Positions 28,382 to 38,891 of a stretch of 64,000 bases of DNA are shown piece by piece (within the stretch, counting starts at the first letter, position 1; the number at the start of each line of letters is the position of its first letter). The notes under the pieces are model-generated. The model had not been told where the DNA came from. It searched no databases and was given only the letters and a program-made list of their open reading frames with translations. The stretch is from Bacillus australimaris (GTDB lineage: Bacteria; Bacillota; Bacilli; Bacillales; Bacillaceae). A program made the position numbers and the translations under genes. Location of the stretch: positions 62,001 through 126,000 of the forward strand of contig NZ_LGYN01000029.1 in the NCBI RefSeq assembly GCF_001307105.1, written 5' to 3'.

Positions 28382-29143
28382 TTGTCGACGATGGATAAGC
28401 CAATCATGATTTTCCTGCATGGCGGAGGAGTAAGCAGCTGGATGTGGCAGGAGCAGGTGGAAATTTTTAAGAACACATATGATTGCTTTGCCCCTGATCT
28501 TATTGGTCATGGAACAAGATCAAAGGAAAAGTCATTTTCAATGAGTGAATGCGCCAGAGAAATCATCTCATGGATCAAGGAACAGGCGCATGATCGTAAA
28601 GTGATACTCATTGGATTTTCTTTAGGTGCGCAGATTGCCGTTGATGTGTTATCTAGAGAACCGGACATTATAGATATAGCCATCATCAATAGCGCCCTTG
28701 TACTGCCGTTGCCTTGGCTCTATTTTATGGTACGACCCCTCTTACCACTGACATATCCGTTATTAAAGAAAGATTGGTTTATCCAGCTCCAAGCCGAAAA
28801 GATGGAGCTTCCACGCCATGTCCTGCACCATTATGCGGCTGAATCGAAACATCTGCAAAAGAATATCCTTCTTACGATGTTTCAAGAAAACCTCCATTAC
28901 AAGCTCCCAGACACGTTTGGGCAAGCAAAGGCACGCATTCTTGTCACAGTGGGAGAAAAAGAAAAAGGCATCATGCAGCGGTCAGCGAAAAAAATCACGG
29001 ATGCACATCCACAAGCAGTTGGATTCACTGTGCCTAATATTGGACATACATTTACTTTTGAAAAGAAAGAACTTTTCACAGAAATGATCAAAAGCTTTAT
29101 AGAGGCACGTGCACTACCAGTGGAATTAAAGGAAATCAGGTGA
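28382..29143 (+). CDS. Alpha/beta hydrolase
   Basis: A 253-residue soluble alpha/beta-hydrolase-fold protein. Oxyanion region FLHGGGVSSWMW, nucleophile elbow GFSLGAQIA (Ser), acidic/His end NIGHTFTF (His). I place the start at TTG 28382, 7 nt after AAGGATGGTGG; the ATG at 28370 lies inside that site and the frame's farther upstream start overlaps the opuA terminator. Esterase, lipase or lactonase functions are all possible. It lies between opuA and an SDR gene on the same strand, 120 nt before it, so possibly unlinked. Confidence 0.85.
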   Translation: MSTMDKPIMIFLHGGGVSSWMWQEQVEIFKNTYDCFAPDLIGHGTRSKEKSFSMSECAREIISWIKEQAHDRKVILIGFSLGAQIAVDVLSREPDIIDIAIINSALVLPLPWLYFMVRPLLPLTYPLLKKDWFIQLQAEKMELPRHVLHHYAAESKHLQKNILLTMFQENLHYKLPDTFGQAKARILVTVGEKEKGIMQRSAKKITDAHPQAVGFTVPNIGHTFTFEKKELFTEMIKSFIEARALPVELKEIR

Positions 29144-29263
29144 CCGTGCCGAATACAGGCATAAAAGGGGCGGCTGTCTCTTAGAACTTGTATGATATAG
29201 GTATAAAACGCTTACAGATGAGCTTGTCTGACTGAAAGCTTGTCAGTCATAGAAGGAGGAGCT

Positions 29264-29986
29264 ATGAGTAAAAACTATATCATATTCGGTGCAAGTCAAG
29301 GCTTAGGAGATGCTTTTGTGAAGGGGCTTCCTTCAAGTGGTGATACAGTATGGATTGTGTCTCGAAGCGAACCAAGCAGTTTGAACATAGATGATGGCGT
29401 ACATAGAATTTGGCTGAAAATCGATTTATCAAGCCAATCCCATATCCCCTATATGCTTGAAGCATTGGAGAATAAGACAATTGATGTACTCATTTATAAC
29501 GTCGGTTTATGGGAAAAACGAGGCTTTGAAGACGACTATTCTTTTGATCACGATCAGCCAGAGGATATTGCACATTTAATCAATGTGAACATCACCTCAA
29601 CCATTACGTACATCCAGGCACTGCTTCCGCATGTAAGGAAATCGGAGAATGGAAAAATCATTGTGATTGGATCAACAGCAGGACTCGATCATACAAACTT
29701 GCCGCAGGTATCCTTTGTGGCATCTAAATTTGGTCTGCGCGGAATTGTGAATGCGTTGAGAGAGCATGTGAGAAAAGATAAAATATCTGTCACCTGTATC
29801 AATCCAGGAGAACTGGCGGCGGAGGTCCCATATGAAGAGGGAGCTGAAAAAGCCATCACGCTATATGATGAAACGAGAATTCCTGTACAGGATATTGTGG
29901 AGCTTGCGAGATGTGTCATTCATTTATCGAGGGTCTCTTGCGTGAAAGAAATCAACGTTCCAGCCATAACAGATTTGAATGCGTAA
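29264..29986 (+). CDS. Short-chain dehydrogenase-like protein lacking the catalytic Tyr
   Basis: A 240-residue Rossmann-fold SDR. The cofactor motif GASQGLGDAF, the NxxS-type NVNITST and the active-site Ser in VIGSTAGL are present, but the YxxxK motif reads FVASK: Phe (codon TTT near 29716) replaces the catalytic Tyr. Loss of this hydroxyl usually abolishes normal SDR oxidoreduction, so it may be a binding or regulatory protein, or use another residue. Start ATG 29264 after AAGGAGGAG. A small inverted repeat TGACTG/CAGTCA lies upstream of the start. Terminator at 29998-30029. Confidence 0.85.
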   Translation: MSKNYIIFGASQGLGDAFVKGLPSSGDTVWIVSRSEPSSLNIDDGVHRIWLKIDLSSQSHIPYMLEALENKTIDVLIYNVGLWEKRGFEDDYSFDHDQPEDIAHLINVNITSTITYIQALLPHVRKSENGKIIVIGSTAGLDHTNLPQVSFVASKFGLRGIVNALREHVRKDKISVTCINPGELAAEVPYEEGAEKAITLYDETRIPVQDIVELARCVIHLSRVSCVKEINVPAITDLNA

Positions 29987-29997
29987 CATCAAACAGA

Positions 29998-30029
29998 CCA
30001 CCCGCTTGAATAAAGGCGGGTGGCTTTTT
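29998..30029. terminator. Terminator between SDR gene and amhX
   Basis: CCACCCGC and GCGGGTGG enclose a 10-nt loop, with a T-run following, between convergent genes. Confidence 0.88.
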
Positions 30030-30033
30030 CAAT

Positions 30034-31161
30034 TTACGATGAATGCTGCTGAAGGGTTTGATAAACAGCCTCAGTTAGGATCTCAATGCCGGTAAAGATG
30101 GAAGAGCGGTCGAAGGTCATATGCGGATGATGAAGACCTGGCTTTAAATCACAGCCTAAACCTAGCATGGTGGATTTAATATGCGGAACCTTCGCTGCAT
30201 AAAAATGAAAGTCCTCTCCGCCTGTCGTGACGATCGGAGGGTCAAGCTGCTCTTTGCCTAAAACCTGTTCAATCGCAGAAGACATGATCTGAACGGCTTC
30301 TTCATTTAAAGTTGCGGCAGGCAGGCGATGATCTGTTGAAAGTGTAATGGAAGCGCCAAAGGCATCTGCTACAGAATGAACGGCTCTTTCAATTTCTTTT
30401 TCTAATTCATCCATCACTTCGTTTGTTTGCGCCCGGACATCTAATGTAAAAGACGCTTTGCCCGGAATGATGTTTGAGCTGCCCCCGCCAGCATGTAGAT
30501 TGGTCATTTTCACAGAATGCGCAACTCTTGGATCGACATGGATATGAGCGAGTCTCTGCACGAGGGTTGAAGCTACTTCTATTACGTTGACCCCAAGGTG
30601 CGGGCGTGCTCCGTGCGCTTCCTCTCCAATAATTGTGCCAACGTAATGATTACTTGATCCGTGCAAAATCGCAGGAGCACAGCGTCCGTTTAATGTTTCT
30701 TGAATTGGACGTACATGTACGCCATATAAGTAATCAACATCTGCCAGTACACCTTTTTCAATCATTTTAAGCGCACCGCCGCCTCTTTCTTCAGCTGGCT
30801 GAAAAATGAATCGAATCGTACCGTTCGGGCGTTCTTTTTCCTTTAATGCCATGAAGGTGCCGAGAGCCATTGTCATGTGCGCATCGTGACCGCATGAATG
30901 ATTGGCTTGAAATTCACCATCTACTTCTTGCCAAAGTGCATCAATATCGGCTCTCACAGCGACCACTGGTGCGCCTTCTCCAATTTCACCGATCACTCCT
31001 GTACAGTCGTCAAATGTTCGAGTGCTGCAGCCCAATTTTTTCAATATATCTTCAATATAAGCCGTCGTTTTTGTTTCTTCCCAGCTGATTTCTGGGTGGG
31101 CGTGCAGGTGTTCAAAGATGTCTGTCACAGTTTGTTTCATTTCGTTTGTCAAAGTTGTCAT
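30034..31161 (-). CDS. amhX: M20-family amidohydrolase AmhX
   Basis: A 375-residue metallo-amidohydrolase of the M20D (IAA-amino acid hydrolase/N-acyl amino acid deacylase) type. Metal ligands are visible in [13 protein letters not shown] (Cys, His), [12 protein letters not shown] (Glu) and the C-terminal GGEDFHFY. The dimerisation domain is at about 170-290. ATG 31161 follows AAGGAGGC. In B. subtilis AmhX occupies the same place before ycgA. Divergent from ycgA, a carboxylate/amino-acid type transporter, suggesting uptake and hydrolysis of an N-acyl compound. Confidence 0.9.
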   Translation of the reverse strand: MTTLTNEMKQTVTDIFEHLHAHPEISWEETKTTAYIEDILKKLGCSTRTFDDCTGVIGEIGEGAPVVAVRADIDALWQEVDGEFQANHSCGHDAHMTMALGTFMALKEKERPNGTIRFIFQPAEERGGGALKMIEKGVLADVDYLYGVHVRPIQETLNGRCAPAILHGSSNHYVGTIIGEEAHGARPHLGVNVIEVASTLVQRLAHIHVDPRVAHSVKMTNLHAGGGSSNIIPGKASFTLDVRAQTNEVMDELEKEIERAVHSVADAFGASITLSTDHRLPAATLNEEAVQIMSSAIEQVLGKEQLDPPIVTTGGEDFHFYAAKVPHIKSTMLGLGCDLKPGLHHPHMTFDRSSIFTGIEILTEAVYQTLQQHSS

Positions 31162-31217
31162 GAGAAGCCTCCTTGCTGGCAGATAATCTGCCATAATCTT
31201 ATTTTAGTGAAATAATA

Positions 31218-31247
31218 TTGATCTTAAATATCAACAGTGTTTATAAT
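31218..31247 (+). promoter_or_regulatory. Sigma-A promoter of ycgA with palindrome over the -35
   Basis: TTGATC (31218-31223), an 18-nt spacer and TATAAT (31242-31247). TTGAT and ATCAA arms form a 17-bp inverted repeat (31218-31234) over the -35 element, a candidate operator. Confidence 0.55.
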
Positions 31248-31314
31248 ATAACACATCATTTGATTATTCAGAAAATTAAGTGAAATTCCGATCGGGACAA
31301 AGGGGTTTTGACAC

Positions 31315-32745
31315 ATGAAAACAGCGACAGTATCAGCACCAGAGAAACAAAAACGAAAACTTCAAATGCCGGATGCGTATGTTCTTTTATTTATCATTGC
31401 ACTTATTTGTACGATTGCAACGTACTTTGTACCAGCGGGTGAGTTTGACCGAAAAACATCAGGCGAGATCACAACAGCTGTTCCTGGCAGTTATCACCGC
31501 ATTGATCAATCACCAGTGAGTGCGGTTGGCTTTTTTACAGCCATTCAAGAAGGAATGGTGGGGTCTGCTTCTATTATATTTCTTATTCTATTTACTGGCG
31601 GAACCATTGCTATTTTGGAGAAGACAGGTGCCATTAACGGGATGATTCATCATGTCATCAGCCGGTTTCAAACGAAGCAATTATTGTTTATTTGTATTGT
31701 TGGGGGATTATTTTCAGTGCTTGGAACGACCGGAATTGTCGTGAACTCTGTCATTGGGTTTATTCCAATCGGCATCATTGTGGCGCGATCCTTGAAATGG
31801 GATGCTGTGGCAGGAGCGGCGGTTATTTACATCGGCTGTTATGCTGGGTTTAACGCAACGATTTTATCTCCATCTCCATTAGGTTTATCACAAACGATAG
31901 CAGAGCTGCCGATTTTTTCTGGCATTGGCCTACGTGTCATCATTTATCTTTGTTTTCTTATTTCTAGTATCGTGTACATCTATTTATATACAAGACGTCT
32001 GAAGAATAAAGAAAAGGGAAGCATTCTTGGCGATCAATGGTTTCCTGCTAAGGGGCTTGGCGGAGCCGATGCAGAATCTGTGGACAAGCCCGCATTTACC
32101 GGCAGACATAAACTGATTTTAGCGGTGTGCGGATTGTCACTTGGAGGCTTCTTATATGGCGCACTTCAGCTTGGCTGGACCGATAAGGAAATGGCGGGTG
32201 TGTTCATTTTTATGGCCATTGCTGCTGGACTGCTCGGCGGATTAGCTGCCAATGACATTGCGAAAACGTTTATTGTCGGCTGTCAAAGTCTTGTATACGG
32301 CGCACTCATTGTTGGGATGGCACGCTGCATTTCGGTCATTTTAGAAAACGGCAAGCTCCTTGATACAGTGGTCAACGGCTTGGCGAGTATGCTGACAGGG
32401 TTTAGTCCAATTGCTGGTGCGATCGGGATGTATATAGCGAGTGCGCTTCTTCACTTTTTGATTTCATCTGGATCAGGAGAAGCCGTTGTCTTTATTCCAA
32501 TTCTTGCACCGCTGGCTGATTTAATGGGTATTACGAGACAGGTAGCTGTAGAAGCGGTGATGCTGGGCGAAGGTGTAGTCAACTGCATCAATCCGACTTC
32601 GGGTGTGCTGATGGCAGTGCTTGCTGCAAGTGGTATTCCTTATGTGAAGTGGCTGCGATTTATGGTGCCGCTTGCGCTCATTTGGTTTGTCATCGGTCTT
32701 GTGTTTATCTGTATCGGGGTCATGATCAACTGGGGACCTTATTAA
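31315..32745 (+). CDS. ycgA: YfcC-family membrane transporter YcgA
   Basis: A 476-residue polytopic carrier with about twelve membrane segments, in the ion transporter superfamily of YfcC/arginine-ornithine antiporter-like proteins. A short basic N-terminus precedes the first segment ([25 protein letters not shown], abbreviated AYVLLFII ... VPAGEFD). Conserved re-entrant-type stretches are [15 protein letters not shown] and [20 protein letters not shown] 31315 follows AAAGGGG. The divergent amhX suggests the substrate is an N-acylated amino acid or related carboxylate; this is inference. Confidence 0.87.
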   Translation: MKTATVSAPEKQKRKLQMPDAYVLLFIIALICTIATYFVPAGEFDRKTSGEITTAVPGSYHRIDQSPVSAVGFFTAIQEGMVGSASIIFLILFTGGTIAILEKTGAINGMIHHVISRFQTKQLLFICIVGGLFSVLGTTGIVVNSVIGFIPIGIIVARSLKWDAVAGAAVIYIGCYAGFNATILSPSPLGLSQTIAELPIFSGIGLRVIIYLCFLISSIVYIYLYTRRLKNKEKGSILGDQWFPAKGLGGADAESVDKPAFTGRHKLILAVCGLSLGGFLYGALQLGWTDKEMAGVFIFMAIAAGLLGGLAANDIAKTFIVGCQSLVYGALIVGMARCISVILENGKLLDTVVNGLASMLTGFSPIAGAIGMYIASALLHFLISSGSGEAVVFIPILAPLADLMGITRQVAVEAVMLGEGVVNCINPTSGVLMAVLAASGIPYVKWLRFMVPLALIWFVIGLVFICIGVMINWGPY

Positions 32746-32754
32746 AGATGTATG

Positions 32755-32785
32755 AAGCTGCCGAAGAGCGTTTGGCAGCTTTTTT
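32755..32785 (+). terminator. Terminator of ycgA
   Basis: AAGCTGCC and GGCAGCTT arms with an 11-nt loop and a T-run, 10 nt after the stop. Confidence 0.9.
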
Positions 32786-32871
32786 CTTGTGGAAATATGT
32801 ATGGAGTCAGCACTTAGAAGCACAATAAGTCTGTTCACAAATTGGCTACATATTTTTTTTGAGCAACCCCC

Positions 32872-32922
32872 TTGCAAAAGTTTGTGAAGTATTGCACAAT
32901 ATGTATGTGAAATACTTCACAA
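32872..32922 (+). promoter_or_regulatory. ldh promoter with tandem Rex boxes
   Basis: Two near-consensus Rex sites (TTGTGAA-N4-TTCACAA) lie at 32882-32899 (one mismatch in the right arm) and 32905-32922 (one mismatch at the first base), 23 bp apart. A weak sigma-A promoter, TTGCAA (32872-32877), 17 nt, CACAAT (32895-32900), overlaps the first box. Rex represses ldh-lctP when NADH/NAD+ is low, so this predicts fermentative, redox-controlled expression. Confidence 0.85.
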
Positions 32923-32961
32923 ACAAAAACCAACCTAGTTTTACTCAGGAGGATGAGATAA

Positions 32962-33909
<948 letters not shown>

Positions 33910-33952
33910 TCAATAAAAAGCAACCTATCTGAGCAGAAAAGGATGAATCCCT

Positions 33953-35575
33953 ATGTGGCAGCAAATATATGATCCGTTTGGTATTGAGTTCGTCAGTGCA
34001 TTGGTGGCAATGCTTCCAATCTTGTTTTTTCTACTTGCCTTAACTGTATTTAAATTAAAAGGTGTTTTAGCCGCTTGTTTTACCTTAATTGTCAGCTTTG
34101 TAATAGCTGTTTTCTTCTTTCATATGCCAGTTGAAAAGGCATTATCTGCTGTGCTGCTCGGTATATCTAATGGACTGTGGCCAATTGGATATATCGTCAT
34201 CATGGCGGTATGGCTCTATAAAATTGCAGTGAAATCTGGTAAGTTCGATGTCATTCGTTCTAGTATTGCAGGAATCTCTCAAGATCAACGTCTTCAGCTC
34301 TTATTAATTGGTTTTAGTTTTAACGCATTTTTAGAGGGAGCCGCTGGGTTTGGTGTACCGATTGCGATTAGTGCCGCTCTCTTAACAGAGCTTGGGTTTA
34401 AACCTCTGAAAGCTGCGATGCTCTGCTTAATTGCCAATGCTGCGTCTGGCGCATTTGGTGCTGTGGGCATCCCAGTGATTACAGGGGCGCAAATGGGCAA
34501 TATGACGCCGCTTGCGTTATCTCAAACCCTTGTGTATACGATCCCGTTTATTTCATTCTGTATTCCGTTTCTCCTCATTCTGATTGTAGATGGATTCAAA
34601 GGGATCAAAGAAACTCTGCCGGCCTTGCTTGTTGTGAGTGGAAGCTATGCCATTTTGCAAGCTGTCACAATGGTGACAATGGGCCCTGAGCTTGCCAATA
34701 TTATTTCTGCCTTAGCAAGTATGGGAATTTTGGCTTTATTTCTTCGGAAATGGCAGCCGAAACACATTTATCGTGAAGAAGGAGCGCCAGCTATTGAAAA
34801 GAAACAAACGTATACCGGCGTTGAAGTGCTGAAGGCATGGTCTCCGTTCTATATTTTAACGGCTGTGATTACGGTATGGAGTCTGCCAGCATTTAAAGCA
34901 TTGTTTGCTGTAGGAGGACCGCTTAACTGGACGACCATTTTAGTGAAAATGCCATTTTTACATCAGCAAATTGTGAAATTACCACCAATTGCACAAACAG
35001 AAACACCCATTGACGCGATCTTTAAAATTGATGTGATTAGTGCAACGGGTACTGCCATTCTGATTGCGGTCATGCTGACAGGGCTTCTTAGCAGACATAT
35101 TACATTAACAGAGGGTGCTGCCTGCTTAAAAGCAGCGGTGAAAGAGCTTTGGATACCTGTTCTAACCATTTGTTTTGTCATGGGCTTCGCCAACCTGGCG
35201 AACTTTGCTGGACTAAGTTCTGCTATTGGACTAGCACTTGCCAAAACCGGCGACTTGTTCCCGCTTGTCAGCCCAGTACTTGGCTGGATCGGCGTGTTTA
35301 TTACGGGCTCTGTCGTGAGTAACAATGCCTTATTCGGTAACCTTCAAGCCGTCACTGCTTCTCAAATCGGCTCACAAGCAGGCTTGTTAATTGGGGCAAA
35401 TACAACCGGCGGTGTGATGGCGAAATTAATTTCTCCACAATCAATTGCTATCGCTACAGCAGCTGTTGGGGAAACAGGGAAAGAATCTGAGCTTTTCCAA
35501 AAGACCGTGAAGTACAGCTTCATCTTGCTCGGTATTGTGTGTATATGGACATTCATTCTTGCTCAATTTATATAG
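33953..35575 (+). CDS. lctP: L-lactate permease LctP
   Basis: A 540-residue LldP/LctP-family carrier with twelve to fourteen membrane segments. Family motifs are [35 protein letters not shown] and [12 protein letters not shown]. It exchanges lactate with protons across the cytoplasmic membrane and is co-transcribed with ldh to release fermentation lactate. AAAAGGATG stands about 9 nt before ATG 33953. Strong terminator at 35592-35623, shared with convergent ntdR. Confidence 0.95.
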   Translation: MWQQIYDPFGIEFVSALVAMLPILFFLLALTVFKLKGVLAACFTLIVSFVIAVFFFHMPVEKALSAVLLGISNGLWPIGYIVIMAVWLYKIAVKSGKFDVIRSSIAGISQDQRLQLLLIGFSFNAFLEGAAGFGVPIAISAALLTELGFKPLKAAMLCLIANAASGAFGAVGIPVITGAQMGNMTPLALSQTLVYTIPFISFCIPFLLILIVDGFKGIKETLPALLVVSGSYAILQAVTMVTMGPELANIISALASMGILALFLRKWQPKHIYREEGAPAIEKKQTYTGVEVLKAWSPFYILTAVITVWSLPAFKALFAVGGPLNWTTILVKMPFLHQQIVKLPPIAQTETPIDAIFKIDVISATGTAILIAVMLTGLLSRHITLTEGAACLKAAVKELWIPVLTICFVMGFANLANFAGLSSAIGLALAKTGDLFPLVSPVLGWIGVFITGSVVSNNALFGNLQAVTASQIGSQAGLLIGANTTGGVMAKLISPQSIAIATAAVGETGKESELFQKTVKYSFILLGIVCIWTFILAQFI

Positions 35576-35591
35576 GTTCATAGATAGAGTT

Positions 35592-35623
35592 AAAAAAGAC
35601 TGAGATCACTCTCAGTCTTTTTT
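35592..35623. terminator. Bidirectional terminator, lctP / ntdR
   Basis: AAAAAAGACTGAGA and TCTCAGTCTTTTTT with a TCAC loop, between convergent genes. Confidence 0.93.
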
Positions 35624-35625
35624 GT

Positions 35626-36615
35626 TTATGTAGATTCTCTTGTCACGAGCCGGGTGGGCAGCTGAATATGGTCACGCTGTAGTGGTTTTTGATCTTGTAA
35701 GAGCGCGATCATTTGCTGTACAGACCGCTGGCCAAGCTCCACGATGGGAATGTCGATCGTGGTAATCGTTGGAGCCGTCACTTCACAAATGTCTTGGTTA
35801 TCATAGCCGATGACCGCTAGATCCTCAGGGATTTGATAGCCATATGAAATGGCCCGTTTAATAAGCCCTGCTGCGACTTGGTCATTACCGGTGAAAATGG
35901 CATCTGGCGCATCCTTCATGTGATGGATGATATCCATTAAACGAAAGCCGTCTTCAATGGTAAAGGCCTCTCCGAACAGCCAATCGTCATAGAGCGGCAA
36001 GCCGTGAGCAGACAGTGCATCAAGGTAGCCTTGTTTCCGTTGTTTTTGAGCTTCACTGCTTTCAGTATCAAAGCAAAATCCAATCGATGTTCGCCCCGAC
36101 TGAATCAAGTAGTCGACTGCTTTATAGGCCGCTTCCCGTTCATCGTATCCAATAATCGGGATGTTTGCTGTTTGATGATATTCATTCGCCATGACAATGG
36201 GGCCGTTTGTTAAAAATGGCTCAATCTTTTCCCACTGATTTTCTAATGCCCCCAATATGACACCATCTACTTCTTTTCTTTTTAATAATTGAAGCCCTTC
36301 AAGCTCTACTGCTTCCTGATAAAACGTCTGGAGCACGATGGCTTTATATCCTTGATCCAGGGCTTCCTTTGAAATACCTTTAATCAATTGTGCAAAAAAA
36401 GGATGATCCACTGCAGGAACAGACACAGCAATGGTTTTTGTCCGATGTGATCGTAGGGTGCGAGCCGCTGAACTCGGTGTATATTCCATCTCTTTCATCA
36501 CCTGTAAAATGTGCTGCCGCTTTTCTTCTGACACATATGGGTGATGGTTTAGCACTCTGGAAACGGTGGTGGTTGAAACCCCGCAGCGTTTTGCAATTTC
36601 ATAAATTGTACACAT
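35626..36615 (-). CDS. ntdR: LacI-family regulator NtdR
   Basis: A 329-residue LacI/GalR regulator. The N-terminal helix-turn-helix is TIYEIAKRCGVSTTTVSRVL with hinge helix SSAARTLRSHRT; the rest is a periplasmic-binding-protein-like effector domain. ATG 36615 follows AAAGGA; the open frame continues upstream through the ntd promoter and is not coding. Divergent from ntdABC. In B. subtilis NtdR activates ntdABC in response to the product neotrehalosadiamine. A LacI-type palindrome at 36648-36661 is its possible target, though CcpA is an equally good reader of that site. Confidence 0.88.
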   Translation of the reverse strand: MCTIYEIAKRCGVSTTTVSRVLNHHPYVSEEKRQHILQVMKEMEYTPSSAARTLRSHRTKTIAVSVPAVDHPFFAQLIKGISKEALDQGYKAIVLQTFYQEAVELEGLQLLKRKEVDGVILGALENQWEKIEPFLTNGPIVMANEYHQTANIPIIGYDEREAAYKAVDYLIQSGRTSIGFCFDTESSEAQKQRKQGYLDALSAHGLPLYDDWLFGEAFTIEDGFRLMDIIHHMKDAPDAIFTGNDQVAAGLIKRAISYGYQIPEDLAVIGYDNQDICEVTAPTITTIDIPIVELGQRSVQQMIALLQDQKPLQRDHIQLPTRLVTREST

Positions 36616-36641
36616 ATTAACAAATCCTTTACACAAAGTTA

Positions 36642-36672
36642 TTGTTCTGAAATCGATAACATCATTTACAAT
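36642..36672 (+). promoter_or_regulatory. ntdABC promoter with cre/LacI-type operator
   Basis: TACAAT (36667-36672) is a good -10; TTGTTC (36642-36647) is a poor -35 with a long 19-nt spacer. Inside the spacer TGAAATCGATAACA (36648-36661) fits every fixed position of the CcpA cre consensus TGWAANCGNTNWCA. The long spacer fits a promoter needing an activator. Confidence 0.7.
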
Positions 36673-36724
36673 GTGAAACAAGTTAAATATTAACAAAAGG
36701 AATTGATTAATTGGAGGGAATGGA

Positions 36725-38050
36725 ATGCAAATATTGACGAAGATATCAGGTAAAAGCAAGGATTATCTCCCTTTGCTGGATATGATCAATCAAGGTGTTC
36801 AAGTAAAGGCTGATTCAGTTGAAGAACATCTAGCAAATGAAAAACTGGTGACGTTCCTTGAGCAAGATATTGAGCGCGCAGGTTTGGAAAAAATTCTCTT
36901 CCATTATAAACAAAATAAGGAAAAAAAGATACCGTTCCTGCCAGTTGATAAACTGATTTCAGAGGATGAAATCGATGATATTATGCAGGTGCTGAAGGAA
37001 GTATTAAGCTCTGGCCGTTTTACTTCAGGGCCATATATTCCGGCGTTTGAAAAGACGCTTGCTGAGTACTTAGGGAAAAAATATGTCATTGCGACATCAA
37101 GTGGAACAGATGCCCTCATGATCAGTCTCATATCAGCAGGTGTCCGCCCAGGAGACGAGGTTATTCTGCCTGCCAACAGCTTTGCGGCAACAGAAAATGC
37201 AGTGCTTGCCATTGGGGCTGTTCCAGTTTATGCCGATATTGACCCAGAAACCTACTGCCTCGCACCTACTGAAATAGAGAAGCATATCACAGATCAAACG
37301 GTATGCATTCTTCCAGTTCATTTATACGGGAAGCAAGCAGATATGAAGGCCATTTCAGCGATTGCGAAACAGCATGGATTGAAAATCATTGAAGATGGCT
37401 GTCAGGCAATTGGCAGCAGCGGTCTTGGCGCTTACGGAGATGGACTTGTTCTCAGCTTTAATCCATATAAAAATCTTGGCGTCTGCGGAAAGGCAGGAGC
37501 CATTGCCACAAATGATGAAGCCCTGGCGGAAAAATGCATGGAGATCAGCTATCACGGCTTTGAACCAGGAAAGAAAAATGTCAAACGCAGTGACTACGGC
37601 TTTAATTCCAAGATTGATAATTTACAGGCGGCAATCGGACTCGAACGGATGAAGTATTTAGGATTGCAAAACTTTAAACGTTTTTACTTAGCAAAGCGCT
37701 ACATTGACCAGCTGCAAACGCTTGAGGATGAAGGATACATGAAGCTTCCGAAGTTGACGGATGATCATGTATGGCACCTATTTCCGATCAGAGTGCTGAA
37801 GGGCGACCGGGATGAGCTGGCAGCGAAATTACTGGAAATGGGCATAGAGACAGATGTGTATTACCCGATACTTTCGCATCAGCATCAAACAAATCTTGTT
37901 TCTCAAAAGTATAAACAAACGACACTTCCACACACGGAAAAAGCAGCGCAGCAATTGCTTCACTTGCCGCTTTATCCAGGCATGCCGCTGCAAGATCAGG
38001 AGAAGGTCATCGAGGGGGTTCATCATGTTATCAAGTCTTCCGTTCAATAA
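36725..38050 (+). CDS. ntdA: PLP-dependent aminotransferase NtdA
   Basis: A 441-residue DegT/DnrJ/EryC1-fold sugar aminotransferase, the same length as B. subtilis NtdA. It converts 3-oxo-glucose 6-phosphate to kanosamine 6-phosphate using glutamate. The PLP Lys is Lys249 in LSFNPYKNLGVCGKAG; other landmarks are ATSSGTDALM, PANSFAATENA and IIEDGCQAIG. ATG 36725 follows TTGGAGGG. First gene of ntdABC, overlapping ntdB by 26 nt. Confidence 0.95.
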   Translation: MQILTKISGKSKDYLPLLDMINQGVQVKADSVEEHLANEKLVTFLEQDIERAGLEKILFHYKQNKEKKIPFLPVDKLISEDEIDDIMQVLKEVLSSGRFTSGPYIPAFEKTLAEYLGKKYVIATSSGTDALMISLISAGVRPGDEVILPANSFAATENAVLAIGAVPVYADIDPETYCLAPTEIEKHITDQTVCILPVHLYGKQADMKAISAIAKQHGLKIIEDGCQAIGSSGLGAYGDGLVLSFNPYKNLGVCGKAGAIATNDEALAEKCMEISYHGFEPGKKNVKRSDYGFNSKIDNLQAAIGLERMKYLGLQNFKRFYLAKRYIDQLQTLEDEGYMKLPKLTDDHVWHLFPIRVLKGDRDELAAKLLEMGIETDVYYPILSHQHQTNLVSQKYKQTTLPHTEKAAQQLLHLPLYPGMPLQDQEKVIEGVHHVIKSSVQ

Positions 38051-38891
38051 AAAACTGCTGAATCAGCCGAAGAATCCGCAGTGGATCGTCTTCTGTGATT
38101 TTGATGAAACCTATTATTCTCATGAAATGACAGAGGATCAGAGAGAGGATGTTAAGCGGCTGGAAGCTTTTGTAGCAGAAAGGAACGAAGCAGGACAGCT
38201 CTTGCTGGGCTGGGTGACGGGAAGCAGTCTCGATTCCGTCACGAGCAAAATGGAGAAAGGTGGTTTTCATCAATTCCCGCATTTCATTGCGTCCAACTTA
38301 GGAACAGAGATTGTGTATACGTCAGATGCTCTTTTTGGACAGCCAGATGAGGAGTGGATGAAGCGGCTCGATGCTCAGGGTTTTTCAGATGAAAAAATTG
38401 AAGACATCCTGGAAACGGTCCGTGAAAAAGGGATTACGCTTAGACCTCAAACGCAGCTGGGCAGCTCAGGGTATAAGAAGAATTTCTATTATCAGGAGCA
38501 GGATGAGCGGACAGATCTTCATCATCTATCATTTATTCAAACACTTGCCAAAGAACGCGGGGTGGCGGTCAATATCAACAAATGCAACCCGCTTGCAGGG
38601 GATCCTGCGGATTGCTATGATGTTGATTTTTTACCAGTCGGAACAGGGAAGGATGAAATTGTCCACTTTATGCTGAACCAATATGATCTATCGAAAGATC
38701 AGGGCTTTGCCTTTGGTGATAGCGGGAACGATTTGCGGATGCTTCAATCCGTCACGCACGGTTTCCTTGTCCAAAATGCGACTGCCGAAGCCAAGCGGCA
38801 CCATCACCAAATTTGTCATTATGGGTATGCAAAAGGAATCTATGAAACATTGAAAACAGTGATTTATAAACATGAGGGGGCACATTCATGA
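38025..38891 (+). CDS. ntdB: Kanosamine 6-phosphate phosphatase NtdB (HAD)
   Basis: A 288-residue HAD phosphatase. Motif I is VFCDFDETYYSH (both Asp), motif II WVTGSS, motif IV AFGDSGNDLRML. ATG 38025 lies within the end of ntdA, so translation is coupled; the stop overlaps ntdC by an ATGA. NtdB dephosphorylates kanosamine 6-phosphate to the antibiotic amino sugar kanosamine, which the cell may dimerise to neotrehalosadiamine by an unknown step. Confidence 0.93.
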   Translation: MLSSLPFNKKLLNQPKNPQWIVFCDFDETYYSHEMTEDQREDVKRLEAFVAERNEAGQLLLGWVTGSSLDSVTSKMEKGGFHQFPHFIASNLGTEIVYTSDALFGQPDEEWMKRLDAQGFSDEKIEDILETVREKGITLRPQTQLGSSGYKKNFYYQEQDERTDLHHLSFIQTLAKERGVAVNINKCNPLAGDPADCYDVDFLPVGTGKDEIVHFMLNQYDLSKDQGFAFGDSGNDLRMLQSVTHGFLVQNATAEAKRHHHQICHYGYAKGIYETLKTVIYKHEGAHS

